A DNA stretch of 38,736 nt, taken from positions 1 to 38,736 of the forward strand of contig JACMNQ010000004.1 in assembly GCA_014378465.1 (NCBI GenBank), in the 5' to 3' direction. The notes beneath the pieces were generated by a model. That model made no database searches, was not told the origin of the DNA, and worked only from the letters and a program-made list of their open reading frames with translations. This stretch comes from Oligoflexia bacterium. GTDB lineage: Bacteria; Bdellovibrionota; UBA1018. Positions 1-6,877 of this stretch are shown piece after piece. The translations under genes were made by a program, and so were the position numbers. The first letter of the stretch is position 1. Every line of letters starts with the position of its first letter.

Positions 1-690
1 AGGCAAGATGGTACCGAGATCAAATCCAAACCCCTCACGAACGGGCGATGCAGATACTCGGAGCCAACCAGCGGGCTCAGTTTCCTGAAAAAACAGAATG
101 GAAAATCTAGCTGTCAAGAACCCTGCTGGCGCCTAGCTTACAGCACATCTGGGGCATTGATTTCTTTACGGTTCACTCGGCTTTCATGCAGAGAATTTTT
201 TTTTCGTGGTCATGGATTTACATTCAAGGGAGCTCATTTCCGTTCGCACGACTCTTCACCCTACCGCTGAATGGGTATCCAACACCTTGAAGGGTACTTT
301 GATGGTACGTGACATACCTCAAGCGATCATCCACGACCGAGATCCTGCGTTTGAGAATGAAGCCTTTCGTTCTCTCCTTAGCTCAAGCCACACCAAGAAC
401 ATGCGGTGCCCGAGAAGGTCCCCGAAAGCGAATGACTTTGTCGAAAGACTGAATGGAACGCTCCAAAGAGAGTGCACTGATCACTTCTTATTTTTTTAAA
501 TGAGAGGCAACTGCAACGCGCTCTCAATGAATATCAGCGGTATTACCACCACTCGAGATGTCATCAAGGATTGGAGTAAAAGACTCCTATTGAAAATGGT
601 TGCAAAGCTCGAGCTTCTGACCCCATCCACAGAGTAAGAAAGCGTAAGTTTCTCGCTGGACTCCATCATGAGTACTTCATGGCCGCCTAA
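1..690 (+). pseudogene. Degenerate DDE integrase/transposase (IS3/IS481-like rve core)
   Basis: Three reading frames joined together give one recognisable retroviral-type integrase core. The first part (about 3-195) contains the catalytic Asp region IWGIDFF and an in-frame TAG at 108-110. A shift at a run of nine T (196-204) leads to the second part (206-499) with the second Asp region (IHDRDPAF) and the catalytic Glu region (SPKANDFVERLNGTLQRE). A second shift at a run of seven T (491-497) leads to a third part with the usual C-terminal YYHHSRCHQGLE and GLHHEYF-type ending, interrupted by TAA at 577-579 and closing at 690. With two frameshifts and two stops it cannot make an active enzyme. 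The 5' end lies outside the window, and I found no terminal inverted repeats. Confidence 0.85.
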
Positions 691-729
691 GGCAATTCCG
701 ATCGGCCTGTCTCTGGACAAAGAGTCTGT

Positions 730-1248
730 TTACGCGATCTGTCTCACCCGGTAAGTCGAATCCGAAGCTTGCAATACTTCGGCATCCGCTTTCCGAATCT
801 GATGACGTCCGATGGCGATCAACAGGACTCCACCCACTGCGAGAAAGGTAAGATCCCAGATCAACTGCGCAGGCTGAGGCGCGCGCTGGATGACATGATG
901 GAGTTGCAGGATCTGGTGATCAATCAAACCTTCGACCAGATTGAAGAGTCCCCATCCAAAGATCATTGCACCCACCAGTCCGCGGGTCGAATGCGCCACA
1001 TCCTTTCTTCCGGCGGCTTTCCAGAGGAGCGACAGGCCAACCAGTGTCAATGTCCAGGTGGCGGCGTGAAATAGCCCGTCCCAGAACATGTTGATCTCCA
1101 CGTTGACCAGGGTATCTGGAAAGCGACGATTGGAAAGCATGTTGTGAACCTGAAGGATCTGATGGAGCAGAATGCCATCAAAGAAGCCTCCGAGTCCGAT
1201 ACCCAGCACAGTTCCAGCAGCGACGAGCGGTCTCATTGAATCAGTCAT
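730..1248 (-). CDS. DUF2243 family four-helix membrane protein
   Basis: A 172-residue integral membrane protein of the DUF2243 family, whose biochemical role is not known. The family hallmark GFFDGILLHQILQ is near the N terminus, with a second related DHQILQLHH segment after about 110 residues. About four hydrophobic helices are visible. An upstream in-frame extension exists, but the ATG at 1248 is preferred: it follows AAGGAG at good spacing, and it overlaps the stop of the preceding small gene (ATGA), which indicates translational coupling. The two conserved His-containing helices suggest metal or haem contact, but that is inference. It ends a leftward three-gene group with a CPLC membrane protein and a DUF302 protein. 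Confidence 0.85.
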   Translation of the reverse strand: MTDSMRPLVAAGTVLGIGLGGFFDGILLHQILQVHNMLSNRRFPDTLVNVEINMFWDGLFHAATWTLTLVGLSLLWKAAGRKDVAHSTRGLVGAMIFGWGLFNLVEGLIDHQILQLHHVIQRAPQPAQLIWDLTFLAVGGVLLIAIGRHQIRKADAEVLQASDSTYRVRQIA

Positions 1249-1460
1249 GAATTGTTTCTCCTTGGATTTCGGCACATCCAGACGATCACCAGCGCAAAAA
1301 CCGGGAAGGGACTGAGAGTCGCCAGCATATTGAACCAAAAATCCCCTCCGCTTAAAATTCCGTCCCGCACGGCTCGTCCAGTCCCCGTGTGACAAAGCGG
1401 ACAGGCCCACGTTTCAGCCTGAAGACTGTACGTCAGAAAAATGAGCCAGCCGAATCTCAC
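1245..1460 (-). CDS. Small secreted/membrane protein with CPLC motif
   Basis: A 71-residue protein. An N-terminal hydrophobic segment looks like a signal sequence ending before CPLCHTGTG, and a second hydrophobic helix lies near the C terminus. The longer ATG-initiated reading (from 1493) would overlap the upstream DUF302 gene by 37 bases and spoil the signal sequence. The GTG at 1460 overlaps the upstream TGA as GTGA and places the hydrophobic core right at the N terminus, so I choose GTG. Its stop overlaps the DUF2243 start (ATGA). The two-cysteine CPLC motif could bind a metal or act in redox chemistry, but no function is established. Small CPLC proteins beside DUF2243 genes are an arrangement I recall from other bacteria. 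Confidence 0.7.
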   Translation of the reverse strand: MRFGWLIFLTYSLQAETWACPLCHTGTGRAVRDGILSGGDFWFNMLATLSPFPVFALVIVWMCRNPRRNNS

Positions 1461-1864
1461 GCTGCAGACTTTTCCGAAAGTCGCTTCAGGCAAGTCTCCA
1501 GTTTTCGGTCTGCATCTTGAGATAAAGTGACCAGTTGCTTGTCACCCAGGATTTCCATCATCGCACTTGGACGCGCAAACTCGACCGAGCAGCTGCCGGG
1601 AGCGATTTCTCTCACGACTGCATTGCAAGGCAAAAGACTCGCGACATCCGAATTAGATTGATAGGCGTCGTAAGCGAGCTGAGGATTGCACGCACCAAGA
1701 ATGACCGCCGGAGGAATTTTTTTGCCGAGTTTTTCCAGAAATTTTTGATGCAGATCAATCCGACTCAGCACTCCAAAGCCCTGTTGCTTCAGCTCGTCCG
1801 TAACTCGGGCGATGACCTCATCGAAATTGCCGGATACTGTCGTTTTGAAATTGATTTTCCGCAT
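1457..1864 (-). CDS. DUF302 domain protein
   Basis: About 135 residues matching the DUF302 alpha/beta fold: the N-terminal strand-helix FDEVIARVTDELKQQGFGVL, the middle ILGACNPQLAYDAY and the end LPCNAVVRE are typical of the family. DUF302 proteins are small soluble proteins often found beside sulfur and metal genes; the ligand is unknown. The start at 1864 (MRKINFKTTV) fits the family, but the codon has only a weak ribosome site. ATG codons at 1894 and 1903 are alternatives that would add 10 or 13 residues. The gene leads a leftward trio, since its TGA overlaps the GTG of the next gene. Confidence 0.85.
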   Translation of the reverse strand: MRKINFKTTVSGNFDEVIARVTDELKQQGFGVLSRIDLHQKFLEKLGKKIPPAVILGACNPQLAYDAYQSNSDVASLLPCNAVVREIAPGSCSVEFARPSAMMEILGDKQLVTLSQDADRKLETCLKRLSEKSAA

Positions 1865-2026
1865 ATGAACGTTCCAATCTTTTCTTGTTTGCATCCCCGC
1901 CAAGCTAGTGAAGCTTGCAACTCATGTGCGAGTCTTCCCGTCCACTGATCCCGAAGCTGCAGGAATGCGGGTACCGGGAAAAATCCTACACTGATTACTC
2001 TGAAATACTTCGGAGGCCAGCCCCCC

Positions 2027-2155
2027 CTGAAAACCACTCTCAACCGGATCTCCTGGCCAATCGCCATCATCGGCTGCCTGACTCTGGGGCTCGCTCCTTT
2101 CACTCCGCCTCACCTTGTCGAGAAGGTCGGAATGCTCCTGTCAGGAACCCTCCTG
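2027..2155 (+). pseudogene. Truncated copy of the small 'GLAPF-PPH' membrane protein
   Basis: The plus strand reads through IIGCLTLGLAPFTPPHLVEK and then LLSGTL, the N-terminal half of the small membrane family whose intact copy lies at 6373-6624 (IIGCLTLGLAPFNPPHIYQK). After about position 2155 the similarity stops, because the sequence enters the 3' end of the opposite-strand DUF2892 gene. No convincing start codon or ribosome site is in frame. I read it as a 5' fragment left after a deletion or rearrangement. Members of this family are sometimes annotated as RND-transporter-like small proteins; real function is unknown. Confidence 0.6.
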
Positions 2156-2371
2156 ACGTCTCGCCACGTTCCCTCTGAACGGTGCTCCGAGAAATGGGCC
2201 GAGCACACAGAGATCCAGCGCACCTGCGCCGAACGGAAGAAAACCCAGAATCGCCACGAGCGGATGCCCTTTGGAGTAACCGACGCACACGAGCGACAGA
2301 CCGACCACAATTCGGAGGTATCGCCCGTCCGTCGAATTCATGAAGCGTAAAAATCTGAACCTGAGGGTCAT
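2141..2371 (-). CDS. DUF2892 (YgaP transmembrane-like) small membrane protein
   Basis: A 76-residue membrane protein with two hydrophobic helices. The pattern STDGRYLRIVVGLSLV followed by a second helix and a DLCVLGPFLGAPF ending is characteristic of DUF2892-type proteins, the same fold as the membrane part of the rhodanese YgaP. I take the ATG at 2371 because it overlaps the TGA of the upstream DUF2892 gene as ATGA; the ATG at 2341 (MNSTDGR) is an alternative. Two different DUF2892 genes in tandem probably form paired membrane subunits. The precise role is unknown, but related membrane domains work with persulfide-handling rhodaneses. Confidence 0.8.
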   Translation of the reverse strand: MTLRFRFLRFMNSTDGRYLRIVVGLSLVCVGYSKGHPLVAILGFLPFGAGALDLCVLGPFLGAPFRGNVARRQEGS

Positions 2372-2619
2372 GCCGCTTGTGGGGTCTTGAGTAGCGGCTC
2401 GACATTCGTGTCGTTCGCGAGAAAGTGGTTCATGCCCAATGCATGATTGATCGGGCAATAGCGAGTTGTCCCCGTGAAGATCCCTGCAAGTCCGACGACT
2501 CCAAAAAACGCTTCCAAGGGGCGAGTGAAGCGTCCCGACAGAAGAAGTGCGCCCGCCGTCAAACCGATGCCCAAGCGAGCGACTCTTTCAGCAGAACCAA
2601 CATTTTTATTCAAAGTCAT
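2368..2619 (-). CDS. DUF2892 family membrane protein
   Basis: An 83-residue protein with the DUF2892 pattern: an N-terminal NVGSAERVARLGIGLTAGA helix, then a second helix running through FFGVVGLAGIFTGTTRYCPI. The TRYCP(I/L) end of helix 2 is the usual family signature. The start is supported by AGAGGTG upstream of the ATG. It is transcribed away from the ArsR-rhodanese gene at 2763, with an ArsR-type palindrome in the shared intergenic region. It is therefore probably controlled by that regulator, together with the second DUF2892 gene that it overlaps by four bases. Confidence 0.88.
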   Translation of the reverse strand: MTLNKNVGSAERVARLGIGLTAGALLLSGRFTRPLEAFFGVVGLAGIFTGTTRYCPINHALGMNHFLANDTNVEPLLKTPQAA

Positions 2620-2696
2620 GGATTCACCTCTTCGACAACAGGATGCAGTCTCTGAGCCACTGAGGAGAGTTGCGGCGATTTATCCGAACATGAGAT

Positions 2697-2712
2697 CCGC
2701 GTATTTTCGCGG
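2697..2712. repeat. 5-bp perfect inverted repeat in intergenic region
   Basis: CCGCG, six bases (TATTTT), then CGCGG. It lies between the divergent DUF2892 gene and the ArsR-type operator, so it would sit in the 5' leader of the leftward transcript. It might be a small hairpin or a regulator site; nothing more can be said. Confidence 0.35.
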
Positions 2713-2726
2713 CTATATCATTAATT

Positions 2727-2755
2727 TTGATTATTCAAGCAAACTATTGAATAAT
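2727..2755 (+). promoter_or_regulatory. Promoter with ArsR-type operator for the ArsR-rhodanese gene
   Basis: A plausible -35 (TTGATT, 2727-2732) and -10 (AATAAT, 2750-2755) are separated by 17 bases. They enclose a perfect 9-bp inverted repeat, ATTATTCAA at 2730-2738 and TTGAATAAT at 2747-2755, with an 8-base spacer. Palindromes of this TTCAA/TTGAA kind are typical operators of ArsR-family repressors. The next ATG begins only seven bases after the -10 box and has no Shine-Dalgarno sequence, so the transcript would be leaderless or nearly so. The site also faces the divergent DUF2892 genes. Autoregulation by the 2763 gene product is inferred. Confidence 0.65.
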
Positions 2756-2762
2756 TGAATTT

Positions 2763-3449
2763 ATGAAAACCACGGAACCCGCAATGATCCGTCGAGGCAT
2801 TTACGAATCGCTCAGCGCGGTAGCCAACGCCTTTGCCTCCCCCGCCCGTCTGAAAGTGATTCAAATTCTGGCCCAGTCCCCAAGAAGTGTTGAAGAACTT
2901 GCCCAGGAAACGGGGGAAAGCGTTGCCAACGTCTCACAGCACCTCCAGAAACTGTCGAAAGCGCGGGTCACCTCCTGCGAGCGCAGCGGAGTCAAACGGA
3001 TTTACAGAGTGATCAACCCGAAGGTTCTTCAGATCTGGGAAAATTTTCAGGACTTGAGTCATGAGCTGGATCCCGCACTCGACCTTCAAGAAGGACTTCT
3101 GACGAACCCCTCACTTCATGCTCTTGAGCCTGCGGCAGAGATCATGCGAGAGGTTCGTGCAGGAAAAGCGGTTCTGATCGATGCTCGCGAGGAGAAGGAG
3201 TCGGCCGCCACCCCGGTAAGCGGCGCACTGCCAATTTCTCTGACTCAGCTCAGGAAAGCAAAAAACCTGAAAGAGCTTGGACTCACTCGCTCAAAGCCGA
3301 TTTTCGTTCTCTGTCGCGGACGTTACTGCTCCATCGCTTCAAATGCGGTCCTGGCACTTCGTACCTGGGGCTGCGATGTTTATCGCCTGCGAGAAAGCCC
3401 ATTTCAGTTGAACCGGATTGCATCCGGAGTCAGGGCAAGGACATCATGA
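2763..3449 (+). CDS. ArsR-family regulator fused to a rhodanese domain
   Basis: A 228-residue two-domain regulator. Residues about 10-95 form an ArsR winged helix (SPARLKVIQILAQSPRSVEE, then NVSQHLQKLSKARV as the recognition helix). Residues about 120-220 form a rhodanese domain with DAREE and the active-site loop CRGRYCSIA, so the catalytic-type Cys is present. Such fusions probably sense or carry sulfane sulfur, with the rhodanese Cys forming a persulfide. The start is the ATG at 2763, without a ribosome site and just after a promoter; ATG at 2784 (MIRRGI) is the alternative. Its stop overlaps the next gene (ATGA), a CcdA-thioredoxin protein, which suggests one reductant/sulfur operon. Confidence 0.9.
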   Translation: MKTTEPAMIRRGIYESLSAVANAFASPARLKVIQILAQSPRSVEELAQETGESVANVSQHLQKLSKARVTSCERSGVKRIYRVINPKVLQIWENFQDLSHELDPALDLQEGLLTNPSLHALEPAAEIMREVRAGKAVLIDAREEKESAATPVSGALPISLTQLRKAKNLKELGLTRSKPIFVLCRGRYCSIASNAVLALRTWGCDVYRLRESPFQLNRIASGVRARTS

Positions 3450-4600
3450 ACTGGAGTCTATTTGGGCTTTTTGGCTCTGGATTGGCCACTTTTCTCTCGC
3501 CGTGCGTACTCCCGATGGCGCCCATCCTGGTCGCCAGCTGGAGCACGTCGAGCGCGTCTAAATCGGGACGGCTTTTCTCAACTCTCTGGTTCACTCTGGG
3601 ATTTACTCTGACTTTCGTTCTGCTCGGGCTGTCCGCCTCCGCCATGTCCGGTTACCTGGCGCCTGCGAAACCTCTTCTCTTCGCGTTCGGCGGAGTGATC
3701 CTCGCGCTCTTCGCTCTCAGAATGATCGGGATCATCCAAGGAACGGCATCGTTCGCATGGCTGCAAAAAACGTTTCAACTCCCCGACTACTCCCGGAAAG
3801 CACCGAGCGGACTCGCCGCACTCACTTTTGGCCTCATCTTTGGCCTGAGCTGGACGCCTTGCGTGGGTCCTGTCCTGGGAGCTTTCCTCACCTATGTGGC
3901 GTCCAAGCAGAGCACTCCCCTTCAGAGTGCGCTCATGCTCTTCGTCTTTTCTCTGGGCATCTCACTCCCCCTCCTCGCTCTTGCTGTCGCCTCTGAGCAC
4001 CTCAAACCTCTTCTTGATCGACTTCGAGGCTGGATACCGAAGATCGAATACGCCATGGGCGCCGGGCTCCTGATCTTCTCCATCACCTTGCTGAACCAGG
4101 CGAGGATCGCCTTCGCAGAACCGAATACTGCCTGGAGTACTGCGGCGAACACAGCATCGAACACTCCTTTGGGCCCGGTCACCGCGCACGATCAGAAGCG
4201 CCAGGAAATCACACTCGGCGCCAGGACTCCCGGACACTCCCGGATGGTCTTCTTTCATTCGGAAAATTGCCCGATCTGTCGCGCCATGGAAAATTACCTT
4301 CCGGAATTTGAGAAAAGCTGCGCTTCTTCCGCATTTGATTTTTCGAAGGTCGATGTTGATCTGAATGAAAACAGAACCGCTGCAGAGCGTTTTCAGATCA
4401 GAGCCGTGCCCGCGCTCAGCATTTTCAATGACGAAGGACAGGAAATCGTTCACCTCGTCGGTTATCTGACTGAGGGCCGACTCCGCGAAGCCACAAGAAC
4501 TCTGAGCGGACTCCTCTGTCAGGAAACCCAGACGAAACTTCCACTCGACGCGCCACTGATTCAGGAGAACCAGACGTGCTCGGTGGGCCAACACTGTTGA
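3446..4600 (+). CDS. CcdA/DsbD-like membrane reductant carrier fused to a thioredoxin domain
   Basis: A 384-residue protein. The N-terminal part (about residues 1-225) has six hydrophobic helices with the two family motifs LSPCVLP (helix 1) and WTPCVGP (helix 4). Their cysteines pass electrons across the membrane in CcdA and DsbD. The C-terminal part (about 260-360) is a thioredoxin fold with CPIC after VFFHSENC and the cis-Pro loop IRAVPAL. The layout predicts transfer of cytoplasmic reducing power to periplasmic thiols. The tail ends CSVGQHC with two further cysteines. It overlaps the regulator gene by four bases. The periplasmic DsrE-like protein that follows could be a partner, which is inference. 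Confidence 0.9.
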   Translation: MNWSLFGLFGSGLATFLSPCVLPMAPILVASWSTSSASKSGRLFSTLWFTLGFTLTFVLLGLSASAMSGYLAPAKPLLFAFGGVILALFALRMIGIIQGTASFAWLQKTFQLPDYSRKAPSGLAALTFGLIFGLSWTPCVGPVLGAFLTYVASKQSTPLQSALMLFVFSLGISLPLLALAVASEHLKPLLDRLRGWIPKIEYAMGAGLLIFSITLLNQARIAFAEPNTAWSTAANTASNTPLGPVTAHDQKRQEITLGARTPGHSRMVFFHSENCPICRAMENYLPEFEKSCASSAFDFSKVDVDLNENRTAAERFQIRAVPALSIFNDEGQEIVHLVGYLTEGRLREATRTLSGLLCQETQTKLPLDAPLIQENQTCSVGQHC

Positions 4601-4619
4601 TTCAAACCCGGAGATTCCC

Positions 4620-5078
4620 ATGCTTTCGAAATATTTGCTGGTAGCGCTATCTTTCGTCACCTCCCCTGCTTTTTTTCACGCAACGGCCGCCCACGCCGCT
4701 GACGCTCTTCCGCTTAAAGTGGTAGTTCAGTTCAGCGACCCCAACCCGAAAATCATTGAAATGGGACTTAAAAATGTCAAAGCCATGCTCGCAGAATCTC
4801 AGGCTCAGCATACCCTTGGCGAAATCCGAGTGGTCACACTGGGTCCTGCGCTCAAATTGTTCACTCTTCACCCTGCCACTCCACTTTCCGTTGATAGCGA
4901 AAAAATAGCCGAAGAGCTTCGTTCGAATGAGCACGTCCGCTTCTTTTCCTGTGAAAACACGATGAAAGCTTTCGGTCTCAAACTGACTGACCTGCGCCCC
5001 GGGTTTCAAGGAGTGCCTTCAGGAGCGTATGAAGTGGTCCGGCTCCAGCGCGACGGCTTTCAGTATTACAAGCCTTGA
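4620..5078 (+). CDS. Periplasmic DsrE/DsrF-like protein
   Basis: A 152-residue protein with a clear signal sequence ending near AAHAADA. The mature part has the DsrE-like alpha/beta pattern: KVVVQFSDPNPKIIEMGLKN at the first strand and helix, IRVVTLGPALKLF in the middle, and a late Cys in VRFFSCENTMKAFGL. In DsrE/TusD relatives a Cys at this place carries sulfur, so C-E-N-T may be functional here. It lies 19 bases after the CcdA-thioredoxin gene on the same strand. This fits a periplasmic sulfur carrier kept reduced by that system, though the substrate is unknown. Confidence 0.8.
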   Translation: MLSKYLLVALSFVTSPAFFHATAAHAADALPLKVVVQFSDPNPKIIEMGLKNVKAMLAESQAQHTLGEIRVVTLGPALKLFTLHPATPLSVDSEKIAEELRSNEHVRFFSCENTMKAFGLKLTDLRPGFQGVPSGAYEVVRLQRDGFQYYKP

Positions 5079-5223
5079 ACCCCACACTCCTCCTGGAATG
5101 GAAATTTCATTTCACGCACCGAAATCCATACGCTGGGAGGCTGCGAGCGCGATGGAGATGTGGAACCTGCCAGGCAGCAGTGAGAGCGTCGCCGTTTCAG
5201 AACATCACAAGTAGACGGCAAAC

Positions 5224-6336
5224 TCAGAGCGTGTTCAGTTTCCTGACAAACCCGCGGTCGATCCGGTCCTTGAGCCACCACATGAGGCGAGAACGCGGAA
5301 AGTAAAACCAGCCTCTCGAAGCAATGGCGCGGCCATGACCGTCCATGATCAAGTTCAGGTACCGTTTTTGAGGCCGATAAGACTTGAGCGGTGAACCGGA
5401 AAGCGTTGCCAGAATATTGTGACAGAGAATGGGAGCTTCACGGACCGCATACACGCCTGCACGCGGGATGGACCAGTGGGGATTCTTGGCCACGTCACCC
5501 ACGGCAAAGACATTCGGGTGAGACGTTTTGAGAAAGTCGTCAATCTGGATGAAATTTCCACAGTGGGCAAGCTCAAGGTTTCTCACCCACTCTTGAGGTT
5601 GAGCCGGGGTCGCTTGAACTGCGAAATCAAATGGAAATATTGCCTCGCGTTCCGTTAGCAATTGGCCTTCCCTGACTTCGTGGACCGCTTCTCCCGTTCT
5701 CACGGTAATTCGCAGGCTTGAAAGCATTTGCAGCACCGCTCGCCTGACCCGACGATTGTGAGAGGGAAGGAGGACGGGCCCCGATTCCATCAAGGTGATG
5801 TCAGCCGAAATTCCCAAATCATCGAGACGGCGCCGAAATCCAGCGGAACATTCCACCCCCGCAACGCCGCCACCGATCTGAATGATTCGGACTGGCACCC
5901 TTTCTGAAGCTTTCGTGAGAAAATCATTGAATTCCTGTTGAAAAGCTTGCGTTGGCTTGACTGCGTGGGCGTACGCACTGGACCCTTGAATGGAAGACCG
6001 ATCCGGCCTAGCCCCGCAGTTCAGAGACAGGAGATCAAAATGGATTTTTCCATGACGCTCGGTTTCAATGTCCCGCGTCTTAAAGTCGATGCCACGCACC
6101 GCATCTTTGATGAACCTTCCTTGAACGGAACGTGTCAATCGCTCCACTTCAATATAGATTTCCGGATCTGCGTAAATACCGGCAATTTGCCCGGTCAATA
6201 GGCCACTGTAGGGCGATTTTTCCGAATCCGAGATGACGATCAGATCGGAAAGGACCAAACCACGCCTTTGGAATTCTTTCAGCACAAGAGCGTGCGTATG
6301 ACCGCCAGCCACGAGCACTACAGTTGCACCCTTCAT
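5224..6336 (-). CDS. FAD/NAD(P)-dependent oxidoreductase of the SelD-associated NDH-2-like type
   Basis: A 370-residue flavoprotein. The N-terminal dinucleotide fold has VVLVAGGHTHALVL. A second one has IIQIGGGVAGVECSAGF at about residue 165, and the C-terminal FAD contact is VFAVGDVA. The segments SPYSGLLTG, YIEVERL and RAGVYAVREAPIL, and the end FPRSRLMWWLKDRIDRGF, match the NADH-dehydrogenase-like domain often fused to SelD (selenide water dikinase). Here no SelD domain follows. It may oxidise NAD(P)H and reduce quinone or a sulfur/selenium compound; the substrate is not known. ATG 6336 is chosen over a longer reading because the fold begins at once and the longer form would overlap the divergent gene at 6373. 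Confidence 0.85.
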   Translation of the reverse strand: MKGATVVLVAGGHTHALVLKEFQRRGLVLSDLIVISDSEKSPYSGLLTGQIAGIYADPEIYIEVERLTRSVQGRFIKDAVRGIDFKTRDIETERHGKIHFDLLSLNCGARPDRSSIQGSSAYAHAVKPTQAFQQEFNDFLTKASERVPVRIIQIGGGVAGVECSAGFRRRLDDLGISADITLMESGPVLLPSHNRRVRRAVLQMLSSLRITVRTGEAVHEVREGQLLTEREAIFPFDFAVQATPAQPQEWVRNLELAHCGNFIQIDDFLKTSHPNVFAVGDVAKNPHWSIPRAGVYAVREAPILCHNILATLSGSPLKSYRPQKRYLNLIMDGHGRAIASRGWFYFPRSRLMWWLKDRIDRGFVRKLNTL

Positions 6337-6372
6337 AGTGAGGGTGTACCTGATTTCAAAAAGGGGACAACT

Positions 6373-6624
6373 GTGAATCTGGCAGACCATGAACAATTCG
6401 AATGGATCGTGACGATCATCGGGTGTCTGACGCTCGGTCTTGCGCCCTTCAATCCTCCTCACATCTATCAAAAGCTCGTCCTGTTGAAGCGTGGGCAGTT
6501 GAAACGCCTCATCGATTGGTTTGACCTCCTCTACCATTCACTGCCTTGGGGATATCTGATCTTCAAAGTGATTCATTTCATCTGGCATCGCTCGAATCAC
6601 CTATTTTGGATCAAATTTCATTAA
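6373..6624 (+). CDS. Small membrane protein ('GLAPF-PPH' family)
   Basis: An 83-residue protein with two hydrophobic segments and the signature TLGLAPFNPPHIYQKL, then LIDWFDLLYHSLPWGYLIFK. This family occurs next to metal and redox genes and is sometimes labelled RND-transporter-like; its activity is unknown. I choose GTG at 6373 because AAGGGG precedes it at about seven bases and the helix begins soon after. A longer reading from 6268 would run into the opposite-strand FAD gene. The two genes are divergent with 36 bases between start codons, so they share a control region. A truncated paralogue lies at 2027-2155. Confidence 0.7.
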   Translation: MNLADHEQFEWIVTIIGCLTLGLAPFNPPHIYQKLVLLKRGQLKRLIDWFDLLYHSLPWGYLIFKVIHFIWHRSNHLFWIKFH

Positions 6625-6877
6625 TCCTATATAGGCACCCTCACTGACCTTACCCAGTGCCATCTGAATCGAATGCCGACTTCTCTCAAATGGTGTCAGT
6701 TACTGGTGTCATCCAGCCTTTGGACAGACGAGGGCAGTTTTTTGAGTGCTGCCGATCTCCAGAGATGAAAATCATCGGCTTGATACGCAAGATGAAGACC
6801 TGCGACCACCGTCACTCTCCAGAGCTTTTTCCCATTGCATGGGGTAGTCCGCCCCATGTTAGTCTTGGACGGTAACC
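6625..6877. other. Intergenic region upstream of mntH
   Basis: 253 bases without a convincing gene; the open readings here lack family similarity and ribosome sites. It contains a 7-bp inverted repeat close to mntH (listed separately) and a weaker pair, GCCGAT near 6749 with ATCGGC about 24 bases later. I looked for the yybP-ykoY manganese riboswitch core and did not find its conserved sequences. Confidence 0.5.
6838..6858. promoter_or_regulatory. Inverted repeat 19 bases before mntH
   Basis: CATGGGG, seven bases, CCCCATG: a perfect 7-bp palindrome. Its position just before the mntH start suits an operator for a metal-responsive repressor or a small RNA hairpin controlling translation. The arms do not match an operator that I can name. 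Confidence 0.4.

Noticed and set aside
6657..6875. 72-codon plus-strand reading upstream of mntH
   Set aside because: No ribosome site, no family, and it ends at the mntH control region; most likely chance.
6625..6877. A yybP-ykoY manganese riboswitch before mntH
   Set aside because: A GC-rich palindrome is present, but the conserved core sequences of that riboswitch are not found, so only an inverted repeat is reported.
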